64,000 nt of DNA from Ciborinia camelliae. Lineage: Eukaryota; Ascomycota; Leotiomycetes; Helotiales; Sclerotiniaceae. Location of the stretch: assembly GCA_025890175.1 (NCBI GenBank), contig JANPYM010000002.1, positions 2,556,006 through 2,620,005 on the forward strand. Direction: 5' to 3'. The notes under the pieces were generated by a model, which saw only the letters and a list, made by a program, of their open reading frames with translations, was not told the origin of the DNA and searched no databases. Below, in pieces: positions 37,775 to 49,029 of the stretch; positions within the stretch are counted from its first letter, which is position 1; every line of letters starts with the position of its first letter. Both the position numbers and the translations under genes were made by a program.

Positions 37775-38124
37775 GTCTCTTGTTCTCTTTATTATGATAA
37801 ATGCCAAGGTTTTAGTTGAGGGCCTAGAAATTTCTACAGGAAGTCGATAGCTTTATTAGTAACGGCTCGTTGATATATACAACGTTGCTTTTCAAACCCT
37901 TTTTTGTCCAACAATGGTCGCTACATTTCAAACCATTGATGTGCCTCTATCTCTTTCATATTAATATGGATACACTCATCCTGCATAAATCATTGCACGA
38001 ATGTTGATACTATTATCAAGAAAAAAGAGAATTCCATGTTACAAATAAATGCTTTCAAATTTGGGCTACACACCAAATCAAAAACATTTTCATACTTGCT
38101 TTTTTATCTACTAGCTTTCTTCTC

Positions 38125-38133
38125 GAGTATATA
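38125..38133 (+). promoter_or_regulatory. TATA-like element of IFI6-like gene 2
   Basis: GAGTATATAAGA lies about 65 nt before the ATG at 38194, in the same relative place as in the paralogue upstream. Confidence 0.5.
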
Positions 38134-38193
38134 AGAACGAATATTCTCTACTTCTTCCCTGAATTACCTCAAACTTCACATCAAACTACAACC

Positions 38194-39097
38194 ATGTTGC
38201 TACTCCCAAAACTTGGATGGCTTCTCATAGCCAACACAGCTATTTCAACTGTTAATGCATTCGATAATACCACACAAAATCTCTCACTCTTTAGCCATTG
38301 GGAGAGTTACACCCGTAGCCGGGAATGGTCAGATGGTATTGTGGACTTTTTCAAGAGATATCGTGTCCAACACCGAGAGATGAAAGACGCAGAATACGCG
38401 CTGATTCCAAGTGTTCGACGTGTTCTACGGGAAAAGGCGCAGGACGACGAAGCTGAGAAAGAACTTCAATCCCGTACCACAGAATGGACAGCTGGTGTCG
38501 TGGAAACTTTCAATGAACGTGGTGTCCCAATCGAAGAGTTGACAGAGGCAGAATACGAGCTGATTCGGGAGATTACAAGGGATCGGTGGGAACCGGAGAA
38601 GAACGAATTTGCCTGGGACGTATACACTGAGGACGAATTTGCCTGGAACGAATATGCTGGAGACGAAAATGCTGAGGACGAATTTGCCTGGAACGAATAT
38701 GCTGGAGACGAAAATGCTGAGGACGAATTTGCCTGGAACGAATATGTTGGAGACGAAAATGCTGAGGACGAATATGCCGAGGACGAACATGATAAATGGT
38801 ACAAGATCAAATGGGAGGACCTACCAGACATTATCAAGGAATGGATCGATACACACCCTCTTCAAACAGCTTTTTTTATTTTGAAGGGAGCTGCTTACTT
38901 CGTACCAGCTGGAGAATGTGGTGCGATACTCTCGGCATTAGGTTTTGCTCCCAAAGGACAGAGAGCTGGTAAGTAAGAAGGGCGAAAGAGCGAAGCATAT
39001 AACTTACTTTTTGATAGAATCGTTCGTGTCATTTCTGAGTTGGCTTTTTGAATTCCTTGTAAACCCTGGCGCGGGTGGTTTCAGATATTGCTGGTAA
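38194..39097 (+). CDS. IFI6-like paralogue with acidic repeats and a shortened membrane domain (copy 2)
   Basis: Two exons (38194-38968 and 39018-39097) flank a 49-nt intron at the same codon position as in copy 1 and with the same TTGATAG acceptor, giving about 284 aa. A signal peptide (about 1-22) is followed by two diverged modules centred on Trp45 and Trp98 (REWSDGIVDFFKR, TEWTAGVVETFNERG), each ending in an (E/D)AEY motif. A 15-residue acidic unit, DEFAWNEYAGDENAE, is then repeated three times in tandem. The linker WIDTHPLQTAF and the first half of the IFI6 domain (GAILSALGFAPKGQRA) are intact. Exon 2 gives only a short hydrophobic stretch and stops after GAGGFRYCW, so the second half of the domain is missing. 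A further frame after 39097 faintly resembles the lost tail, which suggests decay or an unrecognised third exon. Confidence 0.75.
38632..38766 (+). repeat. 45-bp coding repeat, three tandem copies
   Basis: Copies begin at 38632, 38677 and 38722 and are nearly identical in DNA. Each encodes DEFAWNEY(A/V)GDENAE. Partial copies flank the array on both sides. Confidence 0.92.
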
Positions 39098-39670
39098 GCA
39101 GCCACTGGGTGTGCTGGGTATCGCATCGCCGACTTATTTTGGGAATGATTTCATGGAAATAAGAATGCGTGCCGATAGACCGAAATTGCGGATTTGAGTG
39201 AAGACAGAAGTGTGGAGGTTGATGAACCAGTTTTACATGAGTTGATAAGAAGAGTTGTGCAATTATGGAAGGAATTTGGCTGTTTGGAACTTTGCAAGTT
39301 GGGGCTTTGATCTTGGATTGTTAGTTACACTTTATCTCCTTGTCCTGCACAATGAAGAACAATGGAAGCAAGTTCCACCTACCTTCAAGTTATGAGTGAA
39401 CGCATGAATTTTAACAATAATAAGATAAGAAATGGAAATACTGCTGGGAGAATAAGTAACATTTGTATTCGGGTTACACAGCAGTGCCAGATGCATGAAT
39501 CGGCCGTTTTCTCCTCCTAAATATTGATATGGCTCAACTCATTTGCAAACTTCTTCATTCATCTTTGCTAAAAACACAAATAGCTACAAAATCAAAGGAT
39601 ATCAAGGTAAAATCCTCTCAGAATTTTTCTCATAAACCTTCTAGAACTCTATATCAATCGGCCTACAACA

Positions 39671-40010
39671 GTGGCGCCTCACATAAAGACCATCCACTGG
39701 CCCCTCATAGCAAGCGCAGCTATCATATTTGAGATTGAGCAAAACGGCTTTCAATTCTTGGATGTTCCATCTACTTCTACCCTACTCGCCGAGATCCAAT
39801 ATCGCGACGCGAATCATCTAGTGAGTTCTTTTGAATCGCACAACAAGCTTTGTATCAGGAAGGCAACAACTATATCGGACGCATAAACACCTAATGTCTT
39901 ACAAGGGGTAGTGAATGTCACTGAAGCTTCTACTTTTGAAGTGATGTTGCCCAATCTTTCACATCTTGCCCTTGTTCTATTGAATCTGTATAACACATGC
40001 GTGGAATTGA
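39671..40010 (+). pseudogene. Relic of a third IFI6-family gene (5' end)
   Basis: DNA around 39663-39735 aligns with the start of copy 2 at 38187-38258. The CTACAAC before the start is shared, and CCCCTCATAGCAAGCGCAG matches CTTCTCATAGCCAACACAG, which encodes the signal-peptide core. At the expected initiation codon this copy has GTG instead of ATG. The open frame continues as a signal-peptide-like segment (IHWPLIASAAI), but it loses the Trp-containing modules and ends at 39886. I see no IFI6 domain downstream. The right limit is approximate. Confidence 0.45.
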
Positions 40011-41013
40011 GATGGAGTAAGTAGAAACATCAGTGAATGTGATATATGACTCACAATTAAATAGGATCTTATATGTTCGAGATGCTGCAACGCATATCTC
40101 TTATGGTACGGGGGAAGAGGACAGGATACTAAGTACATCGACTTCTAGAAAGAGCTTTCCAAATCTCTAGTCTTCGATACCTTCTTCGGTGCCTTTTTCT
40201 TCTTGAATCATGCTTTCTTCATTATCTGCAGTCTCATGTTTTGTTTCTTGTTCATACATGCCATTCGTAACCATACTAGTATACAAAATAGCTACCAAGT
40301 TTAGTACGGTGTTTAAGATTCATGTCAATGATTCGAAAGGGAATACTTTTGAGGGTAAATCTGCTCCGATGCTTGAAGTTGAGAAGGAAATGCAAGTTTA
40401 AAAGGACATTTGTTCGAAAGATCCTCAATACATATGCATAAATTGTAGTTTTGAGTACAAAGATGCGTAGGAGGCAGTTCTTGGATATGATTCTTCTCAG
40501 AGAAATGAGGTTTTTGACCAACTAGAAGCTCATGGGAATATCAAAGGTATCACTAGGGGTCTGAACATGTATTGAGAATAATTCATTCTCTCTTTTCTTC
40601 AGTCTGGAGGTCTCTGCTTACCTATCCGTATCAGCGCTTTTGACTTGCTATTCACATACAGTCATGTGCAATATATTATTACAAATTAATCCAGTATGTC
40701 ATATCATTAGACGACTCTTACCCTTCCATTAACTATCCTTTTACCTTACAGTATTTACCCAATCTTTCATTACTATACACAACCAGCGGTGGTTTCTATC
40801 CAACTATCCTTCCAAATAATAATACCCGTCAATGGTATAATCGTTGGCGAGGAATTTGAGATATTTTGTCCATACCAAAATATTCAACAAAATCCCACTT
40901 TACAATTTTCATGTTCCTCACCAACGATTATATCTTACAAGAAACCAATCCACTCAAACAAATCATCATAAATCATACATACCCCTCTCTTTTTCCCTTT
41001 ATTGGCTAGCCAC
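40011..41013. other. Intergenic region, no gene recognised
   Basis: Only short open frames are present, such as 63 codons at 40210-40401. It is the 3' flank of the leftward lipase gene. Confidence 0.45.
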
Positions 41014-42680
41014 TCAGTAAGAAGCATAACTCATCAACCCAGGCTCACTAGTAACCTTATCCTCATACGCAAAAATATTAAGCACCGCTAACGGGATCAA
41101 CGCCGTCGTCTCAATAACATCACTCAAACTAATGCCAGGTGCAACAAGATTCCCACACTGATCACTCACTCTATCAAAAGATCCTGGGCCCTCATTCTGC
41201 AACGCATCTATCACCAATGCATATGCGACTGGATTATACAGCACGCCTTCATGCGTATACAATCCACCGGCGGGCAAACCCAAACATGCAACTTGCAGAT
41301 AAGTATTAGAGACACCTACACCTCGAGCATCGTTGAGGAAACCGGATGCCGCGGTTCCGATTTGGGGCTGCACGATTTCGTCGGTGAGGGAATAGACGGT
41401 TGTGGTGGGGACGTATGCGGAATCGCCATTGTTGGAGCGGAGTTGGGTGACGAAATTGGATTGGTATCGTTGTTGGAGGACGGAGGGGGTACAGGCGATA
41501 TCATTTCCGGTGGCGAAACCGGGACAGAGGATGTAGGCTAGGACTGTGCCGTGGTAGTCGGGTGAGATGGCGATGTGGTCTGTGACTATTTTGGGGATTG
41601 AAGGCCAGTATTCTGGGGATGATTGTTAGTTGGGGTTCAAGAATTGAGAGGATCATGGGATACGAACTAAATGCCCATTGCGCATCGAGCGATCCTTGAG
41701 ACCATGTGACAATGGCGGGTTTTTCTGAAGTCATGGCATATAGGTATTGGAGTGCGTAAGCCACGTATTCTGCGTTGATTTGTGCGTCGTCAAGTAGTGC
41801 AGAAGGTATGTTCAAATAGACCGGATCAGCATAGTCCGTGGTAGCAAGAAGTTTGCCTATATTGGAAGCAAAGCTGACATAGCCATATGCACCCGTACCA
41901 GGTGACATGACGACAGGTTGTTTCTTGCCCCATGTAAATCCAGATGGGATGTAAATTGCAGCTCGGAGAGTGTCTTCATCAACGGAGAATGGTGCATTTC
42001 CGTCGACGTTGTTATAGAAGCTCTTTTCCGATGGTACTGGATCATTCACATTATTGACAGAGTTGTAAGATGAACTCTAAGAAATGTCAGTGTTATGAAT
42101 AACTAGTAGGGTATTCAACCACTTACAGCCCCAGAAACTACAGCTTGTAGATCACTGGAAGTGAAACCATCAAGGACAAGTTCTAAAGCATTGACGACAA
42201 TATTGGCTGGGGGTGTTGGAGAAGCAGAAGGATCAGATACACCCCATATACTAGCAGCCCATTCCTGTGCTTGGGAAATACTGGTTGGTGCAGCTGTTGG
42301 TTTGACAGCAGAAAACAATTTCTTTACAAGTACTGGTACATCAGTACCACTGACGGTTCCATTTGCAATGGACCCTTGAATATGTCAGTGAAAATTCCCT
42401 TCAATACTCAACCAAGAAACCCGCAAAGAAGGTTGCGAAGCAAATTGTACATACCTACTACAGCATCTACAGCGGTCAATACATCCGCCACATCAGTCAG
42501 AACTGCGGGAATGGCCGAACTCAAACTACCAATATCCAACACTCCACTGGCAATACCTGACACAAGGCCAGTTATGGGATTCGTCAGGGTCAGTGGCTTT
42601 GGGAAAGGAGCTGGAACTGGTGCCGGGGCAGCAAGAGCTATGGGTGCAGCTACAACCCCGAGGAATGCATATGGGCGCAT
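41014..42680 (-). CDS. Secreted CALB-type (Candida antarctica lipase B-like) lipase
   Basis: Four exons: 42680-42455, 42374-42127, 42076-41668 and 41612-41014. The three introns all keep frame, giving about 493 aa. A signal peptide (MRPYAFLGVVAAPIALAAP) leads into an Ala/Pro/Thr-rich N-terminal region. The alpha/beta-hydrolase core then begins at about residue 168. Candidate catalytic triad: Ser284 in the nucleophile elbow TWSQG, Asp372 in LTDEIVQPQ, and His415 in THEG. The TWSQG and TDEIVQPQ motifs and the C-terminal PGLMSYA are specific signatures of the CALB lipase family, which hydrolyses esters and triglycerides outside the cell. The third intron uses the less common donor GTTCGT, chosen because it alone restores the expected WAFKYWPSIPK reading. 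About 150 residues precede the core, more than in the yeast enzyme. Confidence 0.9.
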
Positions 42681-42809
42681 CGTTTGTTTGTGATAACTTG
42701 AAGGAAGCTCTTCAAGTATTGGATCGGATAATTAATAGTCTAACGTCACAGTAAAAAACATACACAGAACATCACAAAACACGATGAAAGATTGGGGCTG
42801 GGACATTAT

Positions 42810-42820
42810 CATATATAGAA
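42810..42820 (-). promoter_or_regulatory. TATA-like element of the lipase gene
   Basis: On the minus strand TTCTATATATGA lies about 130 nt upstream of the lipase ATG. Confidence 0.35.
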
Positions 42821-43212
42821 GAATTTTCAGATTATGCTATGATCATACCGCCCCATGTTGTCCAGTACATATGGGATTTCCAACCCTGCCTCAACCTTCT
42901 TGAAATATGTTTGGGGATGTCACTCGTAAATAGTTTATGGAAGTTTTGATATATCAAAACATCCAAAGGCACGATTGAGGGAAAAGATCGGTGAATGATT
43001 TACAGCCATCCCCGTAATAATGAGGGGACCACCTCGTCCCCATGCATTAGACAGGCGCTTGAATTGGTTAAAAGCACGGGGGTAAGAGTGGGCTAGTCCC
43101 AATGAGCCACCATTGCTACCTCGTACCTGGCTAGGGGACTCAGAAAAAAAATTAGACAATACTCATGCCGCCAAATTTGGCCAGAGGGAATGAAAATGCC
43201 GACACTCATTAA
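42821..43212. other. Lipase upstream region up to the AT-rich island
   Basis: Normal composition; no gene seen. Confidence 0.4.
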
Positions 43213-44330
43213 ACCTTAATATTATCCAATAAAAGCTCTTAAATTACATTGAGCAATAATTAGGCTAAGAATGCTTAAATAAGGAAAAATGAAATAATTA
43301 AAAAACTTATTTCTAAACTAAATACAATTAATAATACAAAATAATATAGATTCCGTATAAATAAATTTTAATATAAAATTTTATATAAAAAATCTCGCTT
43401 TTATTTTTTAATATAAAAAATTTTCTATTATAAAAAATTAAATTAAAAATAAAAAATGTTATAATTTATAAATTATAATATAAATAATAAATAATATAAT
43501 AGTAATTAATTAAATATACTTTTCTGTTAATTTTTTAGTTTGAAATTTTTCAAATTTATAATATATATATATAAAATAATAAATTTTAATTAGAAAATTA
43601 ATAAACTTAATCCGAAATAAACAATTTTGAAAAAATTATTAAAATTTTTAAAATTAAATAATTTAATTAAATAACAAAAATAATAATAACAAAATTTATA
43701 TATTTATTTTATTTACAAATCTACAAATCTACAATTTACAAATTTACGAACCTAAAATTTACAAATCTACAAATTTACAAATCTACAAATTTATGAATCT
43801 ACAAATTTACAAATTTATAAATCTATAAATCTACAAATTTACCTTCTTTTTCCAATTCTATTTTCTTTTTTCGATTTTACAAATCTACAAACCTACAAAT
43901 CTACAAATCTATAAATTTATAAATCTACCTTTTCCCTCCAAACCTACTTTCTCTCTTCGAACCTACTTTCTTTCTTCGATTTTATAAATCTATAAATCTA
44001 CGAATTTATAAACCTACAAATCTACAAATCTACGAATTTATAAATTTATAAACCTACCTTCTTTTTCTAATTTTATGAATCTAAAAATCTAAAAATTGTA
44101 TGATTTTTTTTTTGAATCTATTTTTTTCTTTTAATTCTATCTCCTCCCTTTGATTTTATAAATTTACGAATCTACAAATCTACAAATTTACCTTTTTCTT
44201 TCGAATCTATTTTCTTTTTTTAATTCTACAAACCTATAAATTTACGAATCTACAAATCTACAAACCTTAATTATAAATAGATTTTTATAATATTATTAAT
44301 AACTTATTTATAACCTTTTTCGATATCCTC
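43213..44330. repeat. AT-rich island with a CTACAAATTTA-type minisatellite
   Basis: 43213-43720 is A/T-rich non-coding sequence like the left-end island. From about 43722 to 44270 the sequence is built from short units CTACAAAT(C/T)TAC and TAAATCTATAAATC. About every 70-130 bp it is punctuated by a pyrimidine block (CCTTCTTTTTCCAATTCTAT and relatives). C/T and G/A alternation between units suggests RIP acting on a tandem repeat. Borders with normal DNA are sharp on both sides. Confidence 0.8.
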
Positions 44331-45300
44331 TCTTTTGCAGTAGACTTGTTGGATAGATATTATTGGATTAATGCTGGTAAATCCTCATTCAGGGTTCCTA
44401 ATTTCATACTTTCTGGGGGAACGAGTAGCAATTCAGTTGATGAGCATATAGGAGAATATAATTCGAATCAAAATTGAAGAGGCGTAAAATGCGAAGCAAA
44501 AGAAGCAAGGGACTTTATTGGCACCACGGGATCGTAGACGGGAACTACAACGTCTCCAACGTCATTTCTCAAGAGTTGCAAATCTGTCAAAACTTAAAGT
44601 GTCGGCGTATATATTTTCCAACTACTCGAGTATAACAGTTTGTGATGTGCCGTTGATTCGTTGAGCGATCAGATTTAGATGCCATATTTCATGAGCAATC
44701 ATACGCGGGATTTGTACATGATGCTTTCTCACTGGCATCAAAGAGCCATTAGTTTGATGAGACTATCTTCTTGGTCGATGTGGTGGTAGTCGATGTAATA
44801 GTAATCGATGAGATGGTAATCGACATGATAATAATCGACAAAGTATATACCCACCTCTACATCTATCTATTCATCACCCACTCAATTCCAAAAAGCATTC
44901 CAATCAATTCCGAAAAACCCAGGGGACACGGAGTTGAAGGAAAGAATATCATCATTATATAGAATATACAGTTACAAGAACCTAGGTAGGTAGGTAGGTA
45001 GGTGATCCATGTAGGTGAACTTGCCAAGGAGGCCCCTCAAAACATCAACATCGCTTAAAAATCCACAATGGATGAAAAATAAAGGAGCCGAAGAAGTGAA
45101 TTCGTTTTATGTTAACTTTTGCCACAACTCACGGCAGCAAGCAAGCATCCGGGATTGTGCTCCGTGAGAGTCACTGAAAATGACACATATCCAAAATCTT
45201 CCCAGGACCTAACCTTTGCACGTCGGGAATATGGATTCGCAAGTCCCACTCCCTCCAAGTCTTCAAATTTTTCTTCCCGACATATTTGATTCGCAACATC
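44331..45300. other. Intergenic region
   Basis: It includes a short (GTAATCGATGAGATG)-like repeat at 44773-44845 and a GGTA run at 44983-45002. No gene is recognised. Confidence 0.45.
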
Positions 45301-45302
45301 AG

Positions 45303-45444
45303 ACATCAAACATCAAACATCAAACATCTACATCAGGAATTTCATAACAATCGTCAACGTCATGGCTTCCGACCAGGTACAAACATCAAACATCGACATC
45401 ATGAATTTCATAACAAACCTCAACGGCACGGCTTCCGACCAGGT
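45303..45444 (+). repeat. Imperfect duplication spanning a start codon
   Basis: A segment of about 60 bp (CAAACATC, ATTTCATAACAA, CTTCCGACCAGGTAC) occurs twice in succession, ending at about 45382 and 45444. The first copy carries ATGGCTTCC, the start of the following gene. The second carries ACGGCTTCC at the equivalent site and instead has an ATG where the first copy has AGG. Confidence 0.85.
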
Positions 45445-46263
45445 ACTCAACGCCATGGAGCTCGATGAGATTCAAGCTGTAAGTACCTATACCTTCCAAG
45501 GAGATCTCCCAATTCCCGATCATCACTCCATCCATTGTTTTCACAACTCGCTGATATTGATAATGATTTTCTTTAGTCCGCGGGCTTCAAGTTCATCGAG
45601 GGTTCTCCGAAAGAACTAATGCGAGCCTGTTATGACGAAGGAATAAAGAAATACAAAGAAATCACCACTTTCGAGGAGGCAGACGCTGTCAAGAAACACC
45701 GACAAGATAAATTACGTGTGTCAATCAGAACGATTTGCGAAGATCTTCCAAGAATGGAACGCATTGTTTTAGGGAACCTCTTCGAAGAACGCGAACAAGA
45801 TCGAGAGAGCATCTTGAACAAATTAACCGAAAATCCCTTGTTGAAGCTTGCATGCCTATCGCAAGTGTTGGGTCTCATGAATTATTTGAAGTACTGGGGA
45901 TACATTGATGTACGTTATTCTAGAGACGATGTAAAGCGACATACTAACTTTTGAGTACAGAATAAGGCAGAGGAAGAGAAGTACGAGGCAAAAGCAAGCA
46001 AGCTAGCGACAAAAGTGTTTTTTGTCTATGCAAAAAAACAGGTCAGGATCGAGATGGCCGGCGAGATGGCCGGCGAGATAAAGACATCGAGAGACTGGGA
46101 GCGAATTTTGAGTGAGGACTCAGAATTGAGGGCACGATCAATTGAAAGATATTCTAAATTTCTAAGTGATGTCGACGAGGCAAAAATCTTGCCGGGCGGG
46201 AAGGATTACTTTGAGAAGTTGGCAAAGTTGGTGGAGGAAGATGCTCAAGACGAAGAAAATTAG
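45362..46263 (+). CDS. Unknown helical protein, three exons (250 aa)
   Basis: Exons 45362-45478, 45577-45909 and 45961-46263 are joined by two GT-AG introns (98 and 51 nt, the second with a CTAAC branch), all in phase, giving about 250 aa. I do not recognise a domain. The protein is charged and appears almost wholly helical, with no signal peptide or membrane segment. Tracts such as CYDEGIKKYKEITTFEEADA and EEEKYEAKASKLATKV suggest coiled coil. It ends in an acidic tail (EEDAQDEEN). The start at 45362 was chosen for its strong context (GTCATGG) and for continuity. The N-terminal 39 residues include the product of a local duplication, so they read as two related halves (ASDQVQTSN and TASDQVLNA). 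Confidence 0.7.
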
Positions 46264-49029
46264 TCAAGGTGTGATCATGAACAGAGGACTTTCTGAATGG
46301 ATGCGATGGGATTCGGCGAATAAGGGGTTATGATCGATAGTTTTGGACTGGGGAGGGGGATATCTAGTCAGGAGTTTCTCCTTCCACAAAAAAACATCAT
46401 ACCCACGAGTAGATAACAACAGTGACTTTGTTGTACTGCGACTTGCTCTTGCCTTGGCAGAACCTTCGGGATCGTGTGTGTAGGATGAAAACCATAGAGT
46501 GAACTCAATGACATTAGTAAAGGTTGGTGGGATTGAGTTGGAGAGCATCGATGGTCTTCAATAAGAGTAAATTGCAAGACGTCGATCAGAATGGATTTTT
46601 CCACATAAGCAAGTTCACGGGCGTCAAATCAGGATAGACTTTCCAATATAAGCAAGGCGAAGGGCACCGATGGAATCTTAAATAAGAGTGAACTGAACCC
46701 TTGAAATTCAAAGGGAGTGGGTAAGAATCAATGAGAATAAGGTGAAGCACATCGGGAAAAGAAGGTTGATCAAAGAGTACTAAATGCATACCTACCTAGG
46801 TAGGAGTGCCTTGAAGCAAGAATGACTTGAAAAATATCAACAGGTAGACATCATTTGGTTCAGTACACCATAACACGGGTCAAAACATCACTTGAATGAA
46901 AATGAAGCAGAATAACACAATCCATGGAAATGTTTTCAATGATTTTATTTAAACGCAATCCTTCAATGAAGTTGAATTAAGTATAATAATAGATGGTCAG
47001 GAGGGTTCCGCAAAGACTGCCAAGGAGGGTCAAGGCTTCTGGGCAGTGTTTAATTATATGTTCGAAGTCGTAGAGGAGTAGTGATCTCGAAATTGAGTAT
47101 GTCGAATGTGGATGAGGATCTAGAACCTACAGGCAATTGGAATTCCTGTACAGATAGTCAGCAAGTGATCATGACCATGATTGGATGTACAATATGATAA
47201 TGAGCATTGAAAGCATTCAGGAAAAAATTAGAGTTGTTGTTTTTAGTCTTCAGGGTGCGCAAGCACTCGGGGTTAAAAAGCTATGAATTGTTCATCACAA
47301 AGCTTGAGGGTGATGGTGACAGGAAGTATGTAAGAGAATTAATGACTGACCTTCGATGGATGATTGTATTCGTCGCGAATGTGTTAGTAGGTACCTAGGT
47401 AGTTAATGGTCATGAAGTGGTGTTAAGACATCGGAGGTCATAGGTATGCTATGCCTGAGAGATTGTAAAAGAAAGCGCAAGCCTCATCAATAAGCACATT
47501 TCATCAATATATCTTCTTTGCCATCTCATACACGTCGAAACAAACGACTGGCGAATGTGTATGTACTGTATAGTGGTGTTCATTGAATTGATGATTTGAA
47601 TTTTTGTGGAAGAGAAATTTTACACACCCAGTTTTTATTAAGTACTAGCGGGCGGTGGGCCCGCCCCACTTAGTCTGATGACATAATCGGCGCCTTGTGT
47701 TCATTACAAAAATACACCCGCATGATCAAAACTACCATTTTGTTGCATTTTGATGTGGTTGTAATTCCTACGAAGTCTATAAGCAAGTATCTGGTATTGA
47801 GGTTCACCTTATAGACGGAGGCCTAGTCAATTGGCGGAGTTGCGATCAGTATTTATTCGGTATCCGTGGAATTGGGAGTAAGCTTTTTGTTGGTGGAGAG
47901 GCAGATGCCCTCGGGATTCAACCGGACTTTTAAGACAGAGGGTGAGAGGTATGCGTGGTTCGTGAGAAAGGTAGGTTGTACCGGACAACTCGGTTTCTGT
48001 CCCTTCTCTTGACTTTTGATGGCCCCAAAACGGGTTCATACATCGGAACAATCCTTCTCTGATTCTTTGCGCGAGATATCAAGAGCGCGCGAAGCGAAAA
48101 GACGCTGGTGCTATTTCCAGCCATGAGCAGGATCATCTAGGTAGGTAGGAAGGAAGTTCACCTTCAATCTAATCCCGTGGCTCATGTTCACTTCGTTTTC
48201 GTTCGCCCTTCACTCAATTCCAACCTGGAATTGATCCATGTATTTCCACTTCAAGGCCATCTTAACAAGGCTTATCTCCGAAAGATCCGCGCAATGATCT
48301 CGTCGGCTATTATTTGACGGTATTTCCACCTCACTCCTGGTGAAGGAAAGGGTGCCGTTTCTCATTTATCACGTGTATAGCGCTTTTCCGTCTCCATTCG
48401 CGTCTTTGGAATTAGTTCAAAGCCATTAAAAGATCCGTGATTTCGGAAAAGTGACTTTAGATTTTGTATGATTCTCCTCTCATTCTCGGTGCATTATATA
48501 ATAGCACAAAATTAATGCAATAGCTTAGATGTTGCGTTGCCTTCGCCCTCGCCCAGACTTCGAAATAAATCACAAGCTAATATATATCCTCAACCTTTTC
48601 ATATACCCCATTCCTCTGTCCTCGCGCACCGTAGATCCAAGAGCAAAAGTTTAAATGACTAATGCTCTTCCCCGCGTTAACCACCCGATATGTGCTCCCC
48701 GACCCTTCATCTTCTCATGCTGGATTTTTTCCAACACAGTCACAAAATGCGTAGCCTTCCAGTTTGGTAATTAAATGTTTAACTCTGATATTTGGAATGC
48801 ATCATACTGCATTCCATTGCTTTCTTCCTGTTATGCTTCCAAGTGTCCCCATCCCTTCATCACTGCAAATACAATCAGTATACCTGTTCAAACGCTTTGG
48901 CAAACTGCATGAAACTCTCCACATCTGATGTCCACCCATCCATTCCGCGGATCAAGATCACACATGTCATCCCCTTGGAATCCTCTTTGTATCTTGCTGC
49001 TGCTATACTGGACAATCCATTGAATCCTG
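46264..49029. other. Intergenic region with a minisatellite near 46.55 kb
   Basis: Four imperfect units of about 36-43 bp lie at about 46544-46705, each containing (C)GTCGATC/CACCGATGG and AATAAGAGTGAA or ATATAAGCAAG. No supported gene lies between here and the KilA-N relic. Confidence 0.5.

Noticed and set aside
47641..47690. GC-rich palindrome-like GGGCGGTGGGCCCGCCCC
   Set aside because: Isolated short symmetry without matching ends nearby; not enough to call a transposon terminus or terminator.
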